14,431 bases of DNA from Acanthaster planci (taxonomy: Eukaryota; Echinodermata; Asteroidea; Valvatida; Acanthasteridae). The position numbers and the translations under genes are program-made. The DNA is taken from NCBI RefSeq assembly GCF_001949145.1, contig NW_019091825.1:9799-24229 (forward strand), in the 5' to 3' direction. Positions within the stretch are counted from its first letter, which is position 1. Each line of letters begins with the position of its first letter. The notes under the pieces were generated by a model. That model searched no databases, was not told where the DNA came from, and was given only the letters and a program-made list of their open reading frames with translations. This document shows positions 1-9,065 of this stretch, piece after piece.

Positions 1-1484
1 CATTCTGCATTTTGGACAGCTTGACTATGAGAATGTCTGCTTATGAAACCCACAACTTCATTAGCAACACCCTGTAAGCAGATCAATGGTAGTTTGGTTT
101 GCTTTCAGTAAATGCTGTTTATGAAAATTCAATTTTTATCTTTTTTTGTACGATTAAAATGCTTTTCAACACAAACACAAAGAAGTAGTTAATCTGAACA
201 TATTGTTGGCATGCATTCTCATTTGTGGTTTAACACAAGTATTGAATGAAATCATGAATTACCATCGTACATTTCAGTTTTGCCACTTAAAATAACCCAT
301 CCCCTAATGCCCCTAATTTCCTTCATAAATTTATACCACTGGTGTGGATGCTTAAATCCACTTCATGGAATGGAAAATAAATGCTTCTTTAGATGTATTG
401 TTGGGAAATAGCCCCCTTTGCATTTTTTTTTAAGTGAAAGCTAGACAGAAACAATATTTTCACGGGTAGGACATTCGCAGAACTGTCTTTGAACCATGGA
501 ATTCTTTTCAGCAACATTTTTGTCACTTACATTCTTGATTGCTGCAAATGATGGACGACACCATAAGTTTATATGACATCTGTATGTAATTTATCCTGCA
601 CATTCAGCTGTCAATACCTAGGGACAATCGGGACACATTTTGTTCCTTACAACTGAGCTCTCCCCTTAATTGTGTGCATCACCTAAACAATCTGCTCTGC
701 TTCTGAAGTGCCATGGAGATCAAACTTGCTACAGTCACCCTGTCCAATCAATTCATTGATGCCATTGACCACTTGACTGGCCTTTCTATGAAACTAGATA
801 AAAATGCAACATAATTCATTCATTATGCAGGTACACTTTCAGTTGAACTCGTTCTCATTTCTGATAAATACAAAGGCTTTCAGCAGAAGTGGAAATTACC
901 TTTTATTTTTAATGTCCAACTGTACAAACATATGAAACCAATCAGTTCTCTCTTGTTCCAGTTAATGCTAGTCACTCAACATTTCCTTGCTCACTAAACT
1001 CATGGCAACACAAGATTATGACAAAGTTCTTCCAATGAACATGTTTTGGTAATGCCTCATATCAGTCAAAAAGGAGAGTGGCAAAATGGCCTTTCAATAG
1101 AGCAATACACACAAAGAGTTCCCTTGCACAATACGAACAGTATGGTTTTGTCAAGTATACATGTATATAAAATGCCCCAACAAATTCTGCAAATTTGTTG
1201 CACCATTTTAAAGGCCTTGCTGCTGATCATTGCACTAAATATAAGCCATCGGCTAATGGAGGTCATTCTTACATGCTAGACTGAGGTACATATACCTTCA
1301 ATTTCTGCACTGCCATCATTTTTCTCTTCACAAACAAGTCCTGGCTGACTTAACTTTTGAAATTGGGCTGAAAATTGGAAACAGCCATTCATTTTCTTGA
1401 TCATAAGGTTACAGCAAAGTACCAACATTACCAAATCTTAACTTCTTTCACTGCTTATTGGTTCAGCAGATCTTACTCCAGCTT
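1..1484. other. AT-rich stretch without a recognisable gene
   Basis: Both strands are rich in stops and no protein motif or RNA gene is seen. A short plus-strand frame at 713-814 (33 codons, ATG in good context) has no recognisable content. If the exon at 1485-1663 is real, part of this stretch could be its 3' UTR. Confidence 0.5.
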
Positions 1485-1663
1485 TCATGGTGCCAGAAAG
1501 TGCTGCCATAGCTCTCTGTGCCATAGCTCTCTCAATGTTGCAGTCCTAAGCTCAATTTCTCTGCCTGGAAATCTGTCAACTTCCAACCGCACAGGATTCT
1601 CCTTTTGCAGAAACTGTCTGCTATCATAATACACTGTCTTCCCAAGCATTTTACTGTACTGAC
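1485..1663 (-). CDS. Possible terminal exon, unassigned
   Basis: At 1664-1679 the minus strand shows a pyrimidine tract ending in CAG (TTGTTTCTTTCAG), a good splice acceptor. From 1663 an open frame of about 59 codons ends in TGA at 1485-1487. It is hydrophilic and reads like protein (QYSKMLGKTVYYDSRQFLQK, then PVRLEVDRFPGREIELRTAT), but I do not recognise a family. Near the end a 15-bp tandem duplication gives RELWHRELWQ. An AATAAA signal on the minus strand at 902-907 could end a 3' UTR. No upstream exon was identified, so this may be a remnant or chance. Confidence 0.27.
1504..1533. repeat. 15-bp tandem duplication
   Basis: TGCCATAGCTCTCTG (1504-1518) is followed at once by TGCCATAGCTCTCTC (1519-1533), one mismatch in 15. 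The length is a multiple of three, so the possible exon around it keeps its frame. Confidence 0.9.
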
Positions 1664-1921
1664 CTGAAAGAAACAATTATCTTAAGTCATAGCAATGTGT
1701 ATTCTGAGCCTTGACCTTTCTCCCATTTTGTGAACAAAGTATGAAAATCTGTGGAGGCCAGTGTGCCACTGGGTCCTCAATTCAAGCAATGACTGCTTAT
1801 TTGGGCCCAATGACTCTTAGAAAGACCCACAAAAGAAATCCACATCCTCCCACCAGGTTGGGGAGGCCGCATACAAATCCTGATAGAAATGAAGAGAAAT
1901 TGTCACCAAACCACTGTGTTT

Positions 1922-2282
1922 GTGAGTTTGATAGTGATTGGAGGAACGCCTAACTCCCACAAGCAGATGGAGCACCGATAGACACAGTTGAAAGCCATCC
2001 GGGGATGGATTCGCTGTTGATGACGGGTCAGCGCTTGCTGAGCGTGGTAGTTTGAGTGGCAAACCACACAAATTCATCTCCGACAGAACTGGTACAGGAA
2101 AACCTGGTCCACTGTTTTGGATTCCTGGGAGAACCCGGACATGAGATGAACCTTCCCCATGTGACGCCAGAGGCCATTGGCCAAAAGAAATGACCTCTGG
2201 CACAGTGCACACAGGACGGCATTATTCTAGCCCACAGCCTCACCCGTGTTACGAGGACACTGAGGGGCCCCCGAGCATGCAT
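1922..2282 (-). pseudogene. Decayed coding remnant with a C2H2 zinc finger
   Basis: At 2070-2005 a minus-strand frame reads CVVC, HSNYHAQQALTR, HQQRIH. This is a classic C2H2 finger: C-x2-C-x3-Tyr-x5-Leu-x2-H-x4-H, with aromatic and leucine core residues in the standard places. A second CSIC follows at 1974-1963, and NHYQTHKH lies in another frame at 1939-1916. Together they could be a second finger that has lost some bases, since only about nine residues separate the pairs instead of twelve. Upstream, an open frame (2282-2028) enters as SVGDEF before shifting. The parent is unknown: some site-specific LINE proteins (R2 and NeSL groups) carry N-terminal C2H2 fingers, but a host zinc-finger gene is equally possible. 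Confidence 0.5.
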
Positions 2283-2329
2283 CCATGGGGTATTGGGGTG
2301 CCAAAACCCTTTCCTTCAGAGAGAGAATT

Positions 2330-3011
2330 AGCAGAGTCCAAGCTCACATCTGAAGTTGCTTGCGAGTCCTCCATCAACCAAAGACAGACAGCCCAATATC
2401 TCTATACAGCTCCAGTCAATGCGAGTGGCACAAGTCTGGTCACACGAATGGCAAATAAATCTGCACTGTCCAGGATGATGTGTCCACCAACAATCCACAA
2501 GGTCGTACTGTCTCACATTTGTTTTGTATTTCATAGGAACCCCTAAGACTTCGTAAATTAGTCCCTCCTTTCGAATCAAGATGGAGGTTATCAATACAAT
2601 TAAAATCACCACCCTGTATAACACCTTTACAGTGCAAGGGTAAATGCTCTGAAACAGACGCAATTTTGGAACTTAAATGTTGATTAAACAGATTTTTTGG
2701 CTACTCCCTGAGTAATTAATTATCAGAGACACAATACGACCCTGCGAATTGTGGAGAAAACCTGTTGGTGCCTACGAGTCGTGCCTTGAGAGCAGAATGG
2801 CCACAGCATAACTAGCACTCAAGCCAAAAGCCAATGCTGCCGAATTCCTGAGACCATGTGCGTGACTCTCTGTAACTACAAGCATGCGTTTCTTGCAAAT
2901 ATAAAACATCCGTTGTGGTTGAGCTACAGACCTCAAAAACTCGGTGGCATTTACCCTGGTCCCTCACTTTCTTAATCCATTAACATGCAAGGAAATCTTT
3001 TGAACAGAAAC
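2330..3011 (-). pseudogene. Non-LTR retrotransposon ORF2, APE-type endonuclease domain, degenerate
   Basis: Several endonuclease motifs occur in order over about 680 bases. They are KISLHVNGLRK (2967-2999), a broken middle ending YAVAILLSRHDS, QGRIVSLIINYSG near 2710-2744, and IQGGDFNCIDN with the catalytic GGDFN at 2599-2613 but in another frame. Then come YDLVDCWWTHHPGQCRF (about 2457-2507) and ATRIDW (near 2410-2430), back in the first frame. This enzyme nicks target DNA to start reverse transcription. There are TGA and other stops (for example 2964-2966) and two frame changes around GGDFN. Trp stands where Arg is usual in VDCWW and RIDW, as CGG to TGG would give. The C-terminal SDH motif and the reverse transcriptase expected next were not found; homology fades near 2330. 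Confidence 0.84.
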
Positions 3012-3092
3012 CATAACTACAATCAGAAAATATACAAAAATCTGAATTATGAAAGAAATGATAGAATGAGAGGAACATCAAAACTGAGCAGA

Positions 3093-3881
3093 TTACCCAA
3101 AGACCGTTAGTCTTTTTAGCCAGTCTTTGGGCTTGGGATCGGGATCGTCCTGTTGCTTGTGATGAGGTAGCCCCAGTGGAGACCGCTGCACTGGCCTGGT
3201 GGGGTTATCTCTTGAGAGAAGGAGGTGGATGATCACAGCGACTCCGTCTTCCTTCTGGGGGAGGGGAAAACTCCTCATCGCAGGCCTCTGGTTGGGGGAT
3301 TGCTCATCTTTGCTATCAGTGTCGCCAGAGGACAACTGAGGGCCTTGTCGATGGTTAGCGAAGGACCATGGGCACTGCCGTCTGACGTGGCTGTCTTCCC
3401 CACAAATCAAGCACTTGACTGGGTTAGAGCACTGGTCACTCCAATGTCCTGGTTGCTGGCAATTGTAATAGACGAGGGTCGGACAGTCTGCTGCCTTGTG
3501 TCCCAATTGGCTGAATCTCCGACAGGTAGCCGATTTGCTGTCATATCGTACTTCCAGCAGGAAAGACCCAACCTGAACATAAGACGGGATGGGCCTTTCG
3601 AGCTCCATTCTTGCATGGTGCTTACCGTTCTCCCACCCTGCAAGGCATTGTCATTGCCCTCGACGCACACTCAGCACTTTACTAAATGAAGACAACGCAA
3701 TATTAACAGCAACATTGGGCAATTCATATGGTGCCATTTTTTGATATTTTAAGGTATGTTGTAAGCTTTCAGCAGCTGTCAAGGCGACAGCATTTTTACT
3801 GATCGGCATCGATGCTGCTGTCTCCCCAACCTCTTTAGAGGTTCTCTTCGGACAATTAAAAAGGTTTGAACATGCCAGATA
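3093..3881 (-). pseudogene. Non-LTR retrotransposon ORF1, RRM-like part and zinc knuckles, one in-frame stop
   Basis: The frame opens after TAG at 3882-3884 and runs to TAA at 3093, broken by one TGA at 3651-3653. Upstream of the TGA, YELPNVAVNIALSSFSKVLS matches the RRM-like core of L1/Tx1-type ORF1 proteins; downstream it gives LAGWENGKHHARMELERPIP and SYVQVGSFLLEVRY. Three CCHC knuckles follow, numbered from ATG 3608. Knuckle 1 is C29, F32 (expected Cys), H37, C42. Knuckle 2 is Y47 (expected Cys), C50, H55, C60. Knuckle 3 is complete (C66, C69, H74, C79). A polar tail ends at the stop. The family's product binds element RNA in a ribonucleoprotein. Two lost cysteines and the stop show decay. 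The endonuclease remnant lies about 80 bases downstream in the same direction, the normal ORF1-ORF2 order. Confidence 0.86.
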
Positions 3882-4618
3882 CTATGGACCACTGACAAAT
3901 GAAACACTTGACACAGTCCTGAATTGGGAAAATGTATTCCATGAAAATCACTATTAATGTCACTTATTATTCACAAGTAGTCGATGATTGATTGTTAAAA
4001 CATCCATGCAACTCTAATGTATTGAAAGTAGTTACAAGTTTCAAAATGCATTGAAAAGTTGTCTACCGTATCAACACTTTTCACAGATCAAAATATATTC
4101 ATGGCCTTTGCGACAGTCAAACTGTACAGAGTATTTATGAGTTAAAATTTGCCCTGTTCAAATTCACCTAAGATTTCCAAAACGTCAAGAGAAATTTGTG
4201 TATAGTAAATGTTCAGTTTCAATCAACCATCACTTCATTCATTTCAACCATCACATATTAAAGTTCAGAAATTCTTATACCTTCTGCACCTTGATATCAC
4301 ACTTGTCAAAACTGTTTCTTAATGTTCAATTCACAGATCTTTCAGTTATACTTTAATTTAGTATGCATACTCATTTGATTCTTTCAAATTACCGAAATGT
4401 TTTAAGCTTTCAAAAGTACAGATCTTTCAGGTTTGATTATCACTTTCTGCCGTTAACTTCTCTCAACTTCCTGTTAATCTTAAATCTGTAACACGTTCTG
4501 GTAATATCGACTTCTCAAAATTTGAATCTTTCTTTATTCTCTTTTACTCTCTAAAGTCTCCTTATCTTCTTAAAATTTTGTTCAGTTTACATTCAAATTT
4601 CTCTTCCAACCTCCTCCA

Positions 4619-4672
4619 TTCAATTCTCAGTTTCTTTTCAATTTCCAGTTTCTCTTCAATTCTCAGTTTCTG
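4619..4672. repeat. 18-bp tandem repeat, three copies
   Basis: Units at 4619-4636, 4637-4654 and 4655-4672 share the pattern TTCAATTCTCAGTTTCT plus one variable base. Copies 1 and 3 differ only in their last base; copy 2 has TTCC in place of TCTC. It is a small minisatellite in pyrimidine-rich DNA. Confidence 0.85.
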
Positions 4673-4850
4673 TTATTAAGTCTCAAATTCCTTCATTAAC
4701 TTCTAATTCCCAAACTTTTTCTAGCACACAGATTAAACACTTTTTTATCTAACAAATCTCAGATTTCCTTAATTTCTTTGCTTGTGAACTTTAGGGCAGT
4801 TGAATATTAGTTAATTGCAACCTTAAACTCATTCAATTTTTTCCAGAATC

Positions 4851-4876
4851 CCTTTTACATCTTCAAATGTAAAAGG
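4851..4876. repeat. Perfect 10-bp inverted repeat
   Basis: CCTTTTACAT at 4851-4860 pairs exactly with ATGTAAAAGG at 4867-4876 around a six-base loop. There is no adjacent gene, so a terminator role is not supported. Confidence 0.8.
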
Positions 4877-5137
4877 AATGGTCCTCACATTTTTAATATT
4901 TTGTACAACTTTTTACTTGGCATGCAATTGAAAATTAACTAGTAAAACTACACTGACCAAATCTACATCACATCAAAATTCTTCAGAACTTTAATCCATA
5001 TTATTTTATACTTATATAAAAATGATTTGTTGTTGCCAGATCCGTCCTCGTTGAGTATGACAATTCTACAAGCGTCTTGGACTGCTTCAGAAAAGGACCC
5101 TCGACCTTCCTCACTTGCTGCCGGGTGCTTTTTTTAA

Positions 5138-6207
5138 CCGTTACATACGCTGTCGGGCGGTTTTGTAATATTTTCTTTTTTCAAAAATCTTCAAAAATTC
5201 ATATCTTTTTTTCTGAACGCCTAAACCCCATAAAATGAGTGTCCCGTGGCGAGTCTAGCCCTCACAAGCAACTTCCATTGACCCTTCAGTTTTGCGGCCA
5301 CGCTGCCCGCTCTTTATAGAGCCCCCATTGTGTGTGTTACATAAGGGCTCATTTGTTTCGGGCCTTGGCCCAGTGCGTTGCTATGCTGCCATGTTGCTAT
5401 GCAGAGTGATTGACGGTCAAGACCTCAGCGTGTAATATGCGGTGAGTGAATGGGAAGCTGTGCCCACGTGCACTGAGCTTTGTCAACCGTTCAATGAGTG
5501 CGGACAAATGAATCATGCTGTAAAAAATGGGGTCTAAAAGTGTGGCTTTTTCGTGGCGCTATTTTTTGAAGCTATTGGGGTTTTTTCTGTTATATATTTT
5601 CCCATCTACCAAACATATCTTCCCCAAACCACTCTCATATTTTATCTCCCAACTTGTTCATTTTCCCTCCCATAGTGTTAGATATTTCCCTTCCCAAACT
5701 TTATTTCCCCAACAATTTCAAGTAAAATTTAGAAACCAATAAAAATCAAGTACACATAGAAATACACACACAGACAAATATTTGGAGAGAACTTCTTTTT
5801 TTCTTATTTTCTTCTTGTCATTTCTCTTGTGTTTTCTTTTCATTTCTCATTGAAATAGTTGAACTCATAAAAGTAGTAAAATAAATTTCCACTCTTTCTA
5901 ATCAAATAAAAAGCAAAACTCCNTTTTTTTCAAAGGTTGAAACTATGACCACCTCGTAAAACAATTACAAGGAAATGTGCCACTTTTCAAGAGATGAAAA
6001 TACAACATCCTCAAAGCAGTACTTTCTAGAAACTTTGTCTTTTTCGTCATTTTTTTCAAAGGTTGAAACTATGACAACTCCTAAAACCACCAGTAAATGA
6101 CATTGTTTTACACCAGATAAGTGGGGCATCAAGTCAAAACACACATGAAAAACACAAAATATAATGTCAATGAAAATGTCCATGAAAATAAATGTTCAAA
6201 GTGTCAA
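5138..6207. other. piggyBac 3' side, no recognisable gene
   Basis: Downstream of the transposase stop on the minus strand there is no further coding homology. The half nearest the gene (about 5540-6200) is AT-rich with long pyrimidine runs; the far part (about 5220-5480) is GC-rich. Small structures include GAGCCC/GGGCTC arms at 5319-5324 and 5345-5350 and a GGGCC-TT-GGCCC hairpin at 5360-5371. An AATAAA-type signal on the minus strand lies near 5700, a plausible polyadenylation site for the old transposase. One ambiguous base (n) stands at 5923. Confidence 0.5.
5924..6075. repeat. 26-bp direct repeat, two copies 126 bp apart
   Basis: Seven T residues followed by CAAAGGTTGAAACTATGAC occur at 5924-5949 and again, without mismatch, at 6050-6075. 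The similarity continues weakly for about 15 bases (CTCGTAAAAC against CTCCTAAAAC). The ambiguous base at 5923 touches the first copy, so an assembly artefact should be considered along with a real segmental duplication. Confidence 0.85.
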
Positions 6208-6765
6208 TTAGTGGACAGTATGGTACTCCTTGAAGCAGGGGGCGACGCAGAGGGGCTGGTGGCACGTGTCGCACTCGAAGTGTGTCTTCTTTCGCAGACC
6301 ATGGGAAGTGCAGAGGACACACCGCCGGTAGTGGAAGTCGCCATAGTTGGTCCTCTCAAAGTCCACGGGGACGTTGTATTCGATGACACAGGTCAGTTTC
6401 TGCTTTTCCTGCCCTGTCCTGTCTTGCTTGCTAGTGCCATGGATGTCTGCCATATGCATGGTGGAGAGCATATGGATGTTTCGCTTGTCTCGCCCCACCA
6501 TGGCCAGGAGAGAACCGCTGACACCCAGGTCGGCCGACCGGAACGCTGCTTCGCCCCGCTTCAGCTTGACGGACTGCAGGTCTGTCAGCATCCCTTTTCT
6601 GTTCACCATGACGGTGCCAACGACGTTGAACTTCTGGTTGTGAAGTCGTCGAAACAAATCGGGACTGCTGAAGGCCCGGTCAAGGGCAAGGTTGTAGCCC
6701 TTACCACTTAGGTCGTTCACCAGGTCCATCACCACTTGTGTAGTTGCTGGGAGGTCTCCTTTACT

Positions 6766-6768
6766 TTA
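6766..6768 (-). other. TAA stop inside the piggyBac frame
   Basis: The frame reads YNFKIYTG, TAA, then SKGDLPATTQVVMDL in the same phase, and the sequence on both sides is typical piggyBac core. A single substitution, for example from CAA or AAA, explains it. Confidence 0.85.
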
Positions 6769-7221
6769 GCCGGTGTAGATTTTGAAGTTGTAGCAGTACC
6801 CGACGGCACTCCTGGTGCTCTGGCACAACTTGTACATCTTGATGCCGCAGCGGGCCCTCTTTCTGGGGTTGTAGGTAGCGAAGCGGAGACGCCCATAAAA
6901 CTTCAGCAGGGAGTCGTTGACGGAAATGTCCCGTTGAGGAACGTAGACATTGGCAAACTTCTGAGCAAGATGGTCGACGACTGGGCGCACTTTGAAGAGG
7001 CGGTCGGTGCAGTCATCTGGCATGGTGGTGTCGTCGTTGAAGTGCAGGGACTGCAGGATGGCAAGGAAGCGATCTCGGGGCATGACGGACGGGAATAGAC
7101 TCATCTTCAGTAGTGGGTCGGTGGACCAGAAGCTATGAAGGGTCGGGTGCTTCGCAATTCCCGTCATTATGCAAAGGCCCAGAAAGGCCTTCAGTTCTCT
7201 AGTGTTCAGATCAGTCCATGA

Positions 7222-7224
7222 TCA
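7222..7224 (-). other. TGA stop inside the piggyBac frame
   Basis: The frame reads PTMTLAHM, TGA, SWTDLNTRELKAFLGL, without any loss of phase into the DDE domain. CGA to TGA by CpG deamination is the simplest origin. Confidence 0.8.
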
Positions 7225-7643
7225 CATGTGGGCCAATGTCATAGTTGGTCTCTGCACCGCATACCGGTTGGTCTCTTGCACTATCTTGTTGTAGAGAACG
7301 TCGTCAAAAACAGTTCAAAGGTTTCACTGCAGGTCAAGCTGCGATGCAGGCGGGGATCGACGGCACCACCATTACTCGTGAAGCCATACTTCAGCAGTGT
7401 AATGTCTTCATCTGTCCACCGGAACGGTGCGGCACTGCTGCTGGTCGACGCGGCGGTCTGTGTACGGGACTGTCTCTTGCTCTTGGCATATACAGCCAAG
7501 GGTACATCACTGTCAATTTCTGTACTTGACTGTACTTGAGCATGTGACGGCGGTGATGAAGAAGACGAAGAACCTTCGTCTGAACTCAGATAAAACTCGC
7601 TTTCACTGGAAGAACTGGACTCTCCGGATATAACTTCAGCCAT

Positions 7644-8244
7644 GTTGTCTGTGCTCTGAATAACACGATACCCAATATGAACACATGTAGCCACTGCACG
7701 GCATTTTTATTCTCAAGCAGCGAGGGCCGTACCCTGTTAGTCAACGTGGCAAGGGCCAGCAGCGCCCGTGGCCGGGTCATTCATGGGGCGCAGGTGCATA
7801 ATGAGCCCGCACAGCCCGCGCTTTGTCTTCGGTGCAGTGTAGCGATAATCCCCTGCGAGCGCCCAGCAGCGCGAACAAACGCGCTCTGCACAAACAATAC
7901 ACGGATTACCTCTGCTAATTTCAGCACTCTGCGCTGAAAGAATACAGGGATTGATTGGCAGTGCCCGGCAGCTCTCAGCAGCTCGTACTTTTATTCCAGG
8001 CTTTTATAAGTTCGGTCATCCCGGCTATAAAATAAAGTCACAATTCTCCGGCCCCAGCAACCCATTATTACCTTGGACCAATTTATTTATGGCCAATGAT
8101 GGCTTAAACTTTTTAACTGACAGCCCCAAACTTTTTAAGAAACACCCAGCAACTTTTTTTTCATAGTAAAGTTCCGATTTCGGAGTCCCCGGCCACGAAT
8201 ATAAGGCCTATGACTCCGGTACCGGAGCTCCCGGCTGGAAGTGG
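7644..8244. other. GC-rich 5' flank of the piggyBac gene
   Basis: This stretch lies upstream of the transposase start and has no credible gene. It is GC-rich with repeated CCCGGC-type motifs (near 7963, 8018, 8188 and 8230). At its left-strand end is an imperfect hairpin, GGAGTC (8182-8187) and GGCC (8191-8194) pairing with GGCC (8205-8208) and GACTCC (8212-8217), followed by a 14-bp palindrome CTCCGGTACCGGAG at 8214-8227. Such structure fits the subterminal region of a DNA transposon. TATA-like runs at about 8008 and 8023 cannot be assigned. Confidence 0.4.
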
Positions 8245-8248
8245 TTAA

Positions 8249-8835
8249 AGAAGCCAGTCCACCTTTGTGTTGTGTTGAAGTTCTCCTTCAGTAGCTGAAA
8301 AACCCCCATTATTTGTGCCATAGTATAAGCATCTTCAAAAATGCCTTGAGGAAATTCTGGACATGCAGAACACCAACAAAGTCTGCAGTTGTTGGCTGTG
8401 GAGGCTTCAGGCCAACAAAATAATATTTCTTGAAAATATTTCAGTGTGAACCACAGACAACTCTGTCCTCTCTCAACAAGATCTGGTGAGCAACTGCCAG
8501 TAGTTTCTAAGCACAGCTCAAAACAGGCCACATCCAAGGAATTCAGAATTTGGAAAGTATTTGACAAATTCCAGCACTCCACCAGTCACTCATCCTGCTA
8601 TACCATGGTACATAACTGTAACAAAGACACCCTACAATGCCTCAATAGTAGTCAACTACACTGCTAACTATGGCACATTGTCATAACAAAAACACACTCC
8701 TGCCTTCTTTGGCTCTCTCACATACCACGGTTGACTAAGCTCAATCTACTACTGAATATTCCTCATTAAACTTACAACCAATAGTTATTGTACACATTGC
8801 ACAATGACTAACGAAAAACCAAACTAAATTCAAAA
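8249..8835. other. Unassigned stretch with an open minus-strand frame
   Basis: A minus-strand frame at 8582-8208 stays open for 124 codons. The translation is rich in Cys, Trp and Phe (for example FELCLETTGSCSPDLVERG and NNCRLCWCSACPEFPQG). I recognise no domain, and the start is only a GTG. The frame runs across the candidate piggyBac terminus at 8245-8248, so if that terminus is real the two cannot both be native. It may be a degraded exon, an unknown element or chance. The rest of the stretch shows nothing. Confidence 0.3.
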
Positions 8836-8988
8836 CTACAAACATAATGAAACAATTACAGCTGCCCAGTTGCGTCGTCTGGCATAGTTCACCGCCCACT
8901 GCTTGGCCCCAACCTGTTGCACGCACAGCACTTGGTCTTTCCCAGCATCTTGAGCTATCAATTCACAGACATTCTTGTAGCCATCTCT
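8836..8988 (-). pseudogene. Non-LTR retrotransposon ORF1, extreme N-terminal fragment
   Basis: A frame opens after TAG at 8989-8991 and reads RDGYKNVCELIAQDAG, then KDQVLCVQQVGAKQWAVNYA, to about 8881. It continues for 14 less convincing residues to a stop at 8836. The pattern VCxLxA...VLCVQQxxxxQWxV matches the ORF1 remnant at 12339-11731 and the start of L1/Tx1-type ORF1 proteins, just before their RRM-like domain. No start codon is intact in this frame. The expected continuation is absent here, but one is present at about 3809 on the same strand. The partial U2 sequence lies about 78 nt upstream. The fragment is short, so the call rests on shared spacing of Cys, Gln, Trp and Val. Confidence 0.6.
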
Positions 8989-9065
8989 CTAATGTAGATG
9001 AAGCAGAACCGTCTTCTCTCAGCGGAGAGACATGAGGATAGGAGTGTAGTAATACTAGAAGTATT

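Larger units (their letters stand above)
3885..5133. other. AT-rich, pyrimidine-rich spacer
   Basis: No gene or element is recognisable. The plus strand becomes strongly T- and C-rich between about 4450 and 4800. It contains an 18-bp tandem repeat (4619-4672), a 10-bp hairpin (4851-4876), and a 13-bp direct repeat ACAGATCTTTCAG near 4333 and 4418. A short minus-strand frame near 5000-5122 shows no motif. Confidence 0.6.
6208..7643 (-). pseudogene. piggyBac transposase, inactivated (frameshift, two stops, catalytic Asp to Asn, internal deletion)
   Basis: The likely start is the ATG at 7643 (MAEVISGESSSS), preferred over an upstream one because the acidic, serine-rich leader typical of piggyBac follows at once. 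The first frame ends TFELFLT near 7305; a one-base shift moves to the frame with YNKIVQETNRYAVQ. A TGA lies at 7222-7224 and a TAA at 6766-6768. Next come LHSFWSTDPLLK and the DDE domain. At the first catalytic position the frame reads ISVNDSLLKFYGR, with Asn (AAC, 6916-6918) instead of Asp. The second Asp is kept (LALDRAFSSPDLF, 6679-6681). After VIEYN (about 6373) the expected GGVDxxDQ segment with the last catalytic Asp and roughly 100 following residues is missing. The frame rejoins at the C-terminal Cys-rich zinc domain (RRCVLC ... CDTC ... LCVAPCFKEYHT). The family excises and inserts DNA at TTAA; this copy cannot. Confidence 0.94.
5134..8248 (-). mobile_element. Candidate limits of a piggyBac element (TTAACC ... 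GGTTAA)
   Basis: PiggyBac elements duplicate TTAA and usually have C-rich outer ends. The transposase remnant is bracketed by TTAACCGTTACATACG at 5134 and, in inverted orientation, TTAACCACTTCCAGCC ending at 8248. Only the TTAACC part and a CGGG block about 15 bases further in agree, so the inverted repeat is weak. GC-rich patches just inside both limits (about 5220-5480 and 7720-8240) contrast with the AT-rich flank on the left. The implied length of about 3.1 kb is reasonable for the superfamily. The left flank could instead be a different TTAA. Confidence 0.33.

Noticed and set aside
713-814. Plus-strand 33-codon frame starting in a good context
   Set aside because: Too short, no motif, and no supporting splice sites or signals.
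3614-3670. A pair of frameshifts in ORF1 (the alternative frame reads GNDNALQGGRTVST)
   Set aside because: The main frame also gives family-like sequence here (LAGWENGKHHARMELE), so a single TGA is the simpler explanation.
3225-3689. Plus-strand frame of 154 codons
   Set aside because: Antisense to the zinc-knuckle ORF1 remnant, which has recognisable conserved residues.
5000-5137. Short minus-strand frame with a protein-like stretch (SFSEAVQDACRIVILNEDG)
   Set aside because: About 45 codons, no clear splice sites, no recognised family, and it crosses the candidate piggyBac TTAA.
5965-6183. Minus-strand 72-codon frame downstream of the transposase
   Set aside because: Overlaps the direct repeats, has no similarity to the piggyBac C-terminus, and is within chance length.
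6121-7098. Long plus-strand frames at 6121-6711 and 6736-7098
   Set aside because: They are antisense to the piggyBac transposase, whose minus-strand motifs are clear; the open plus frames follow from its GC-rich codons.
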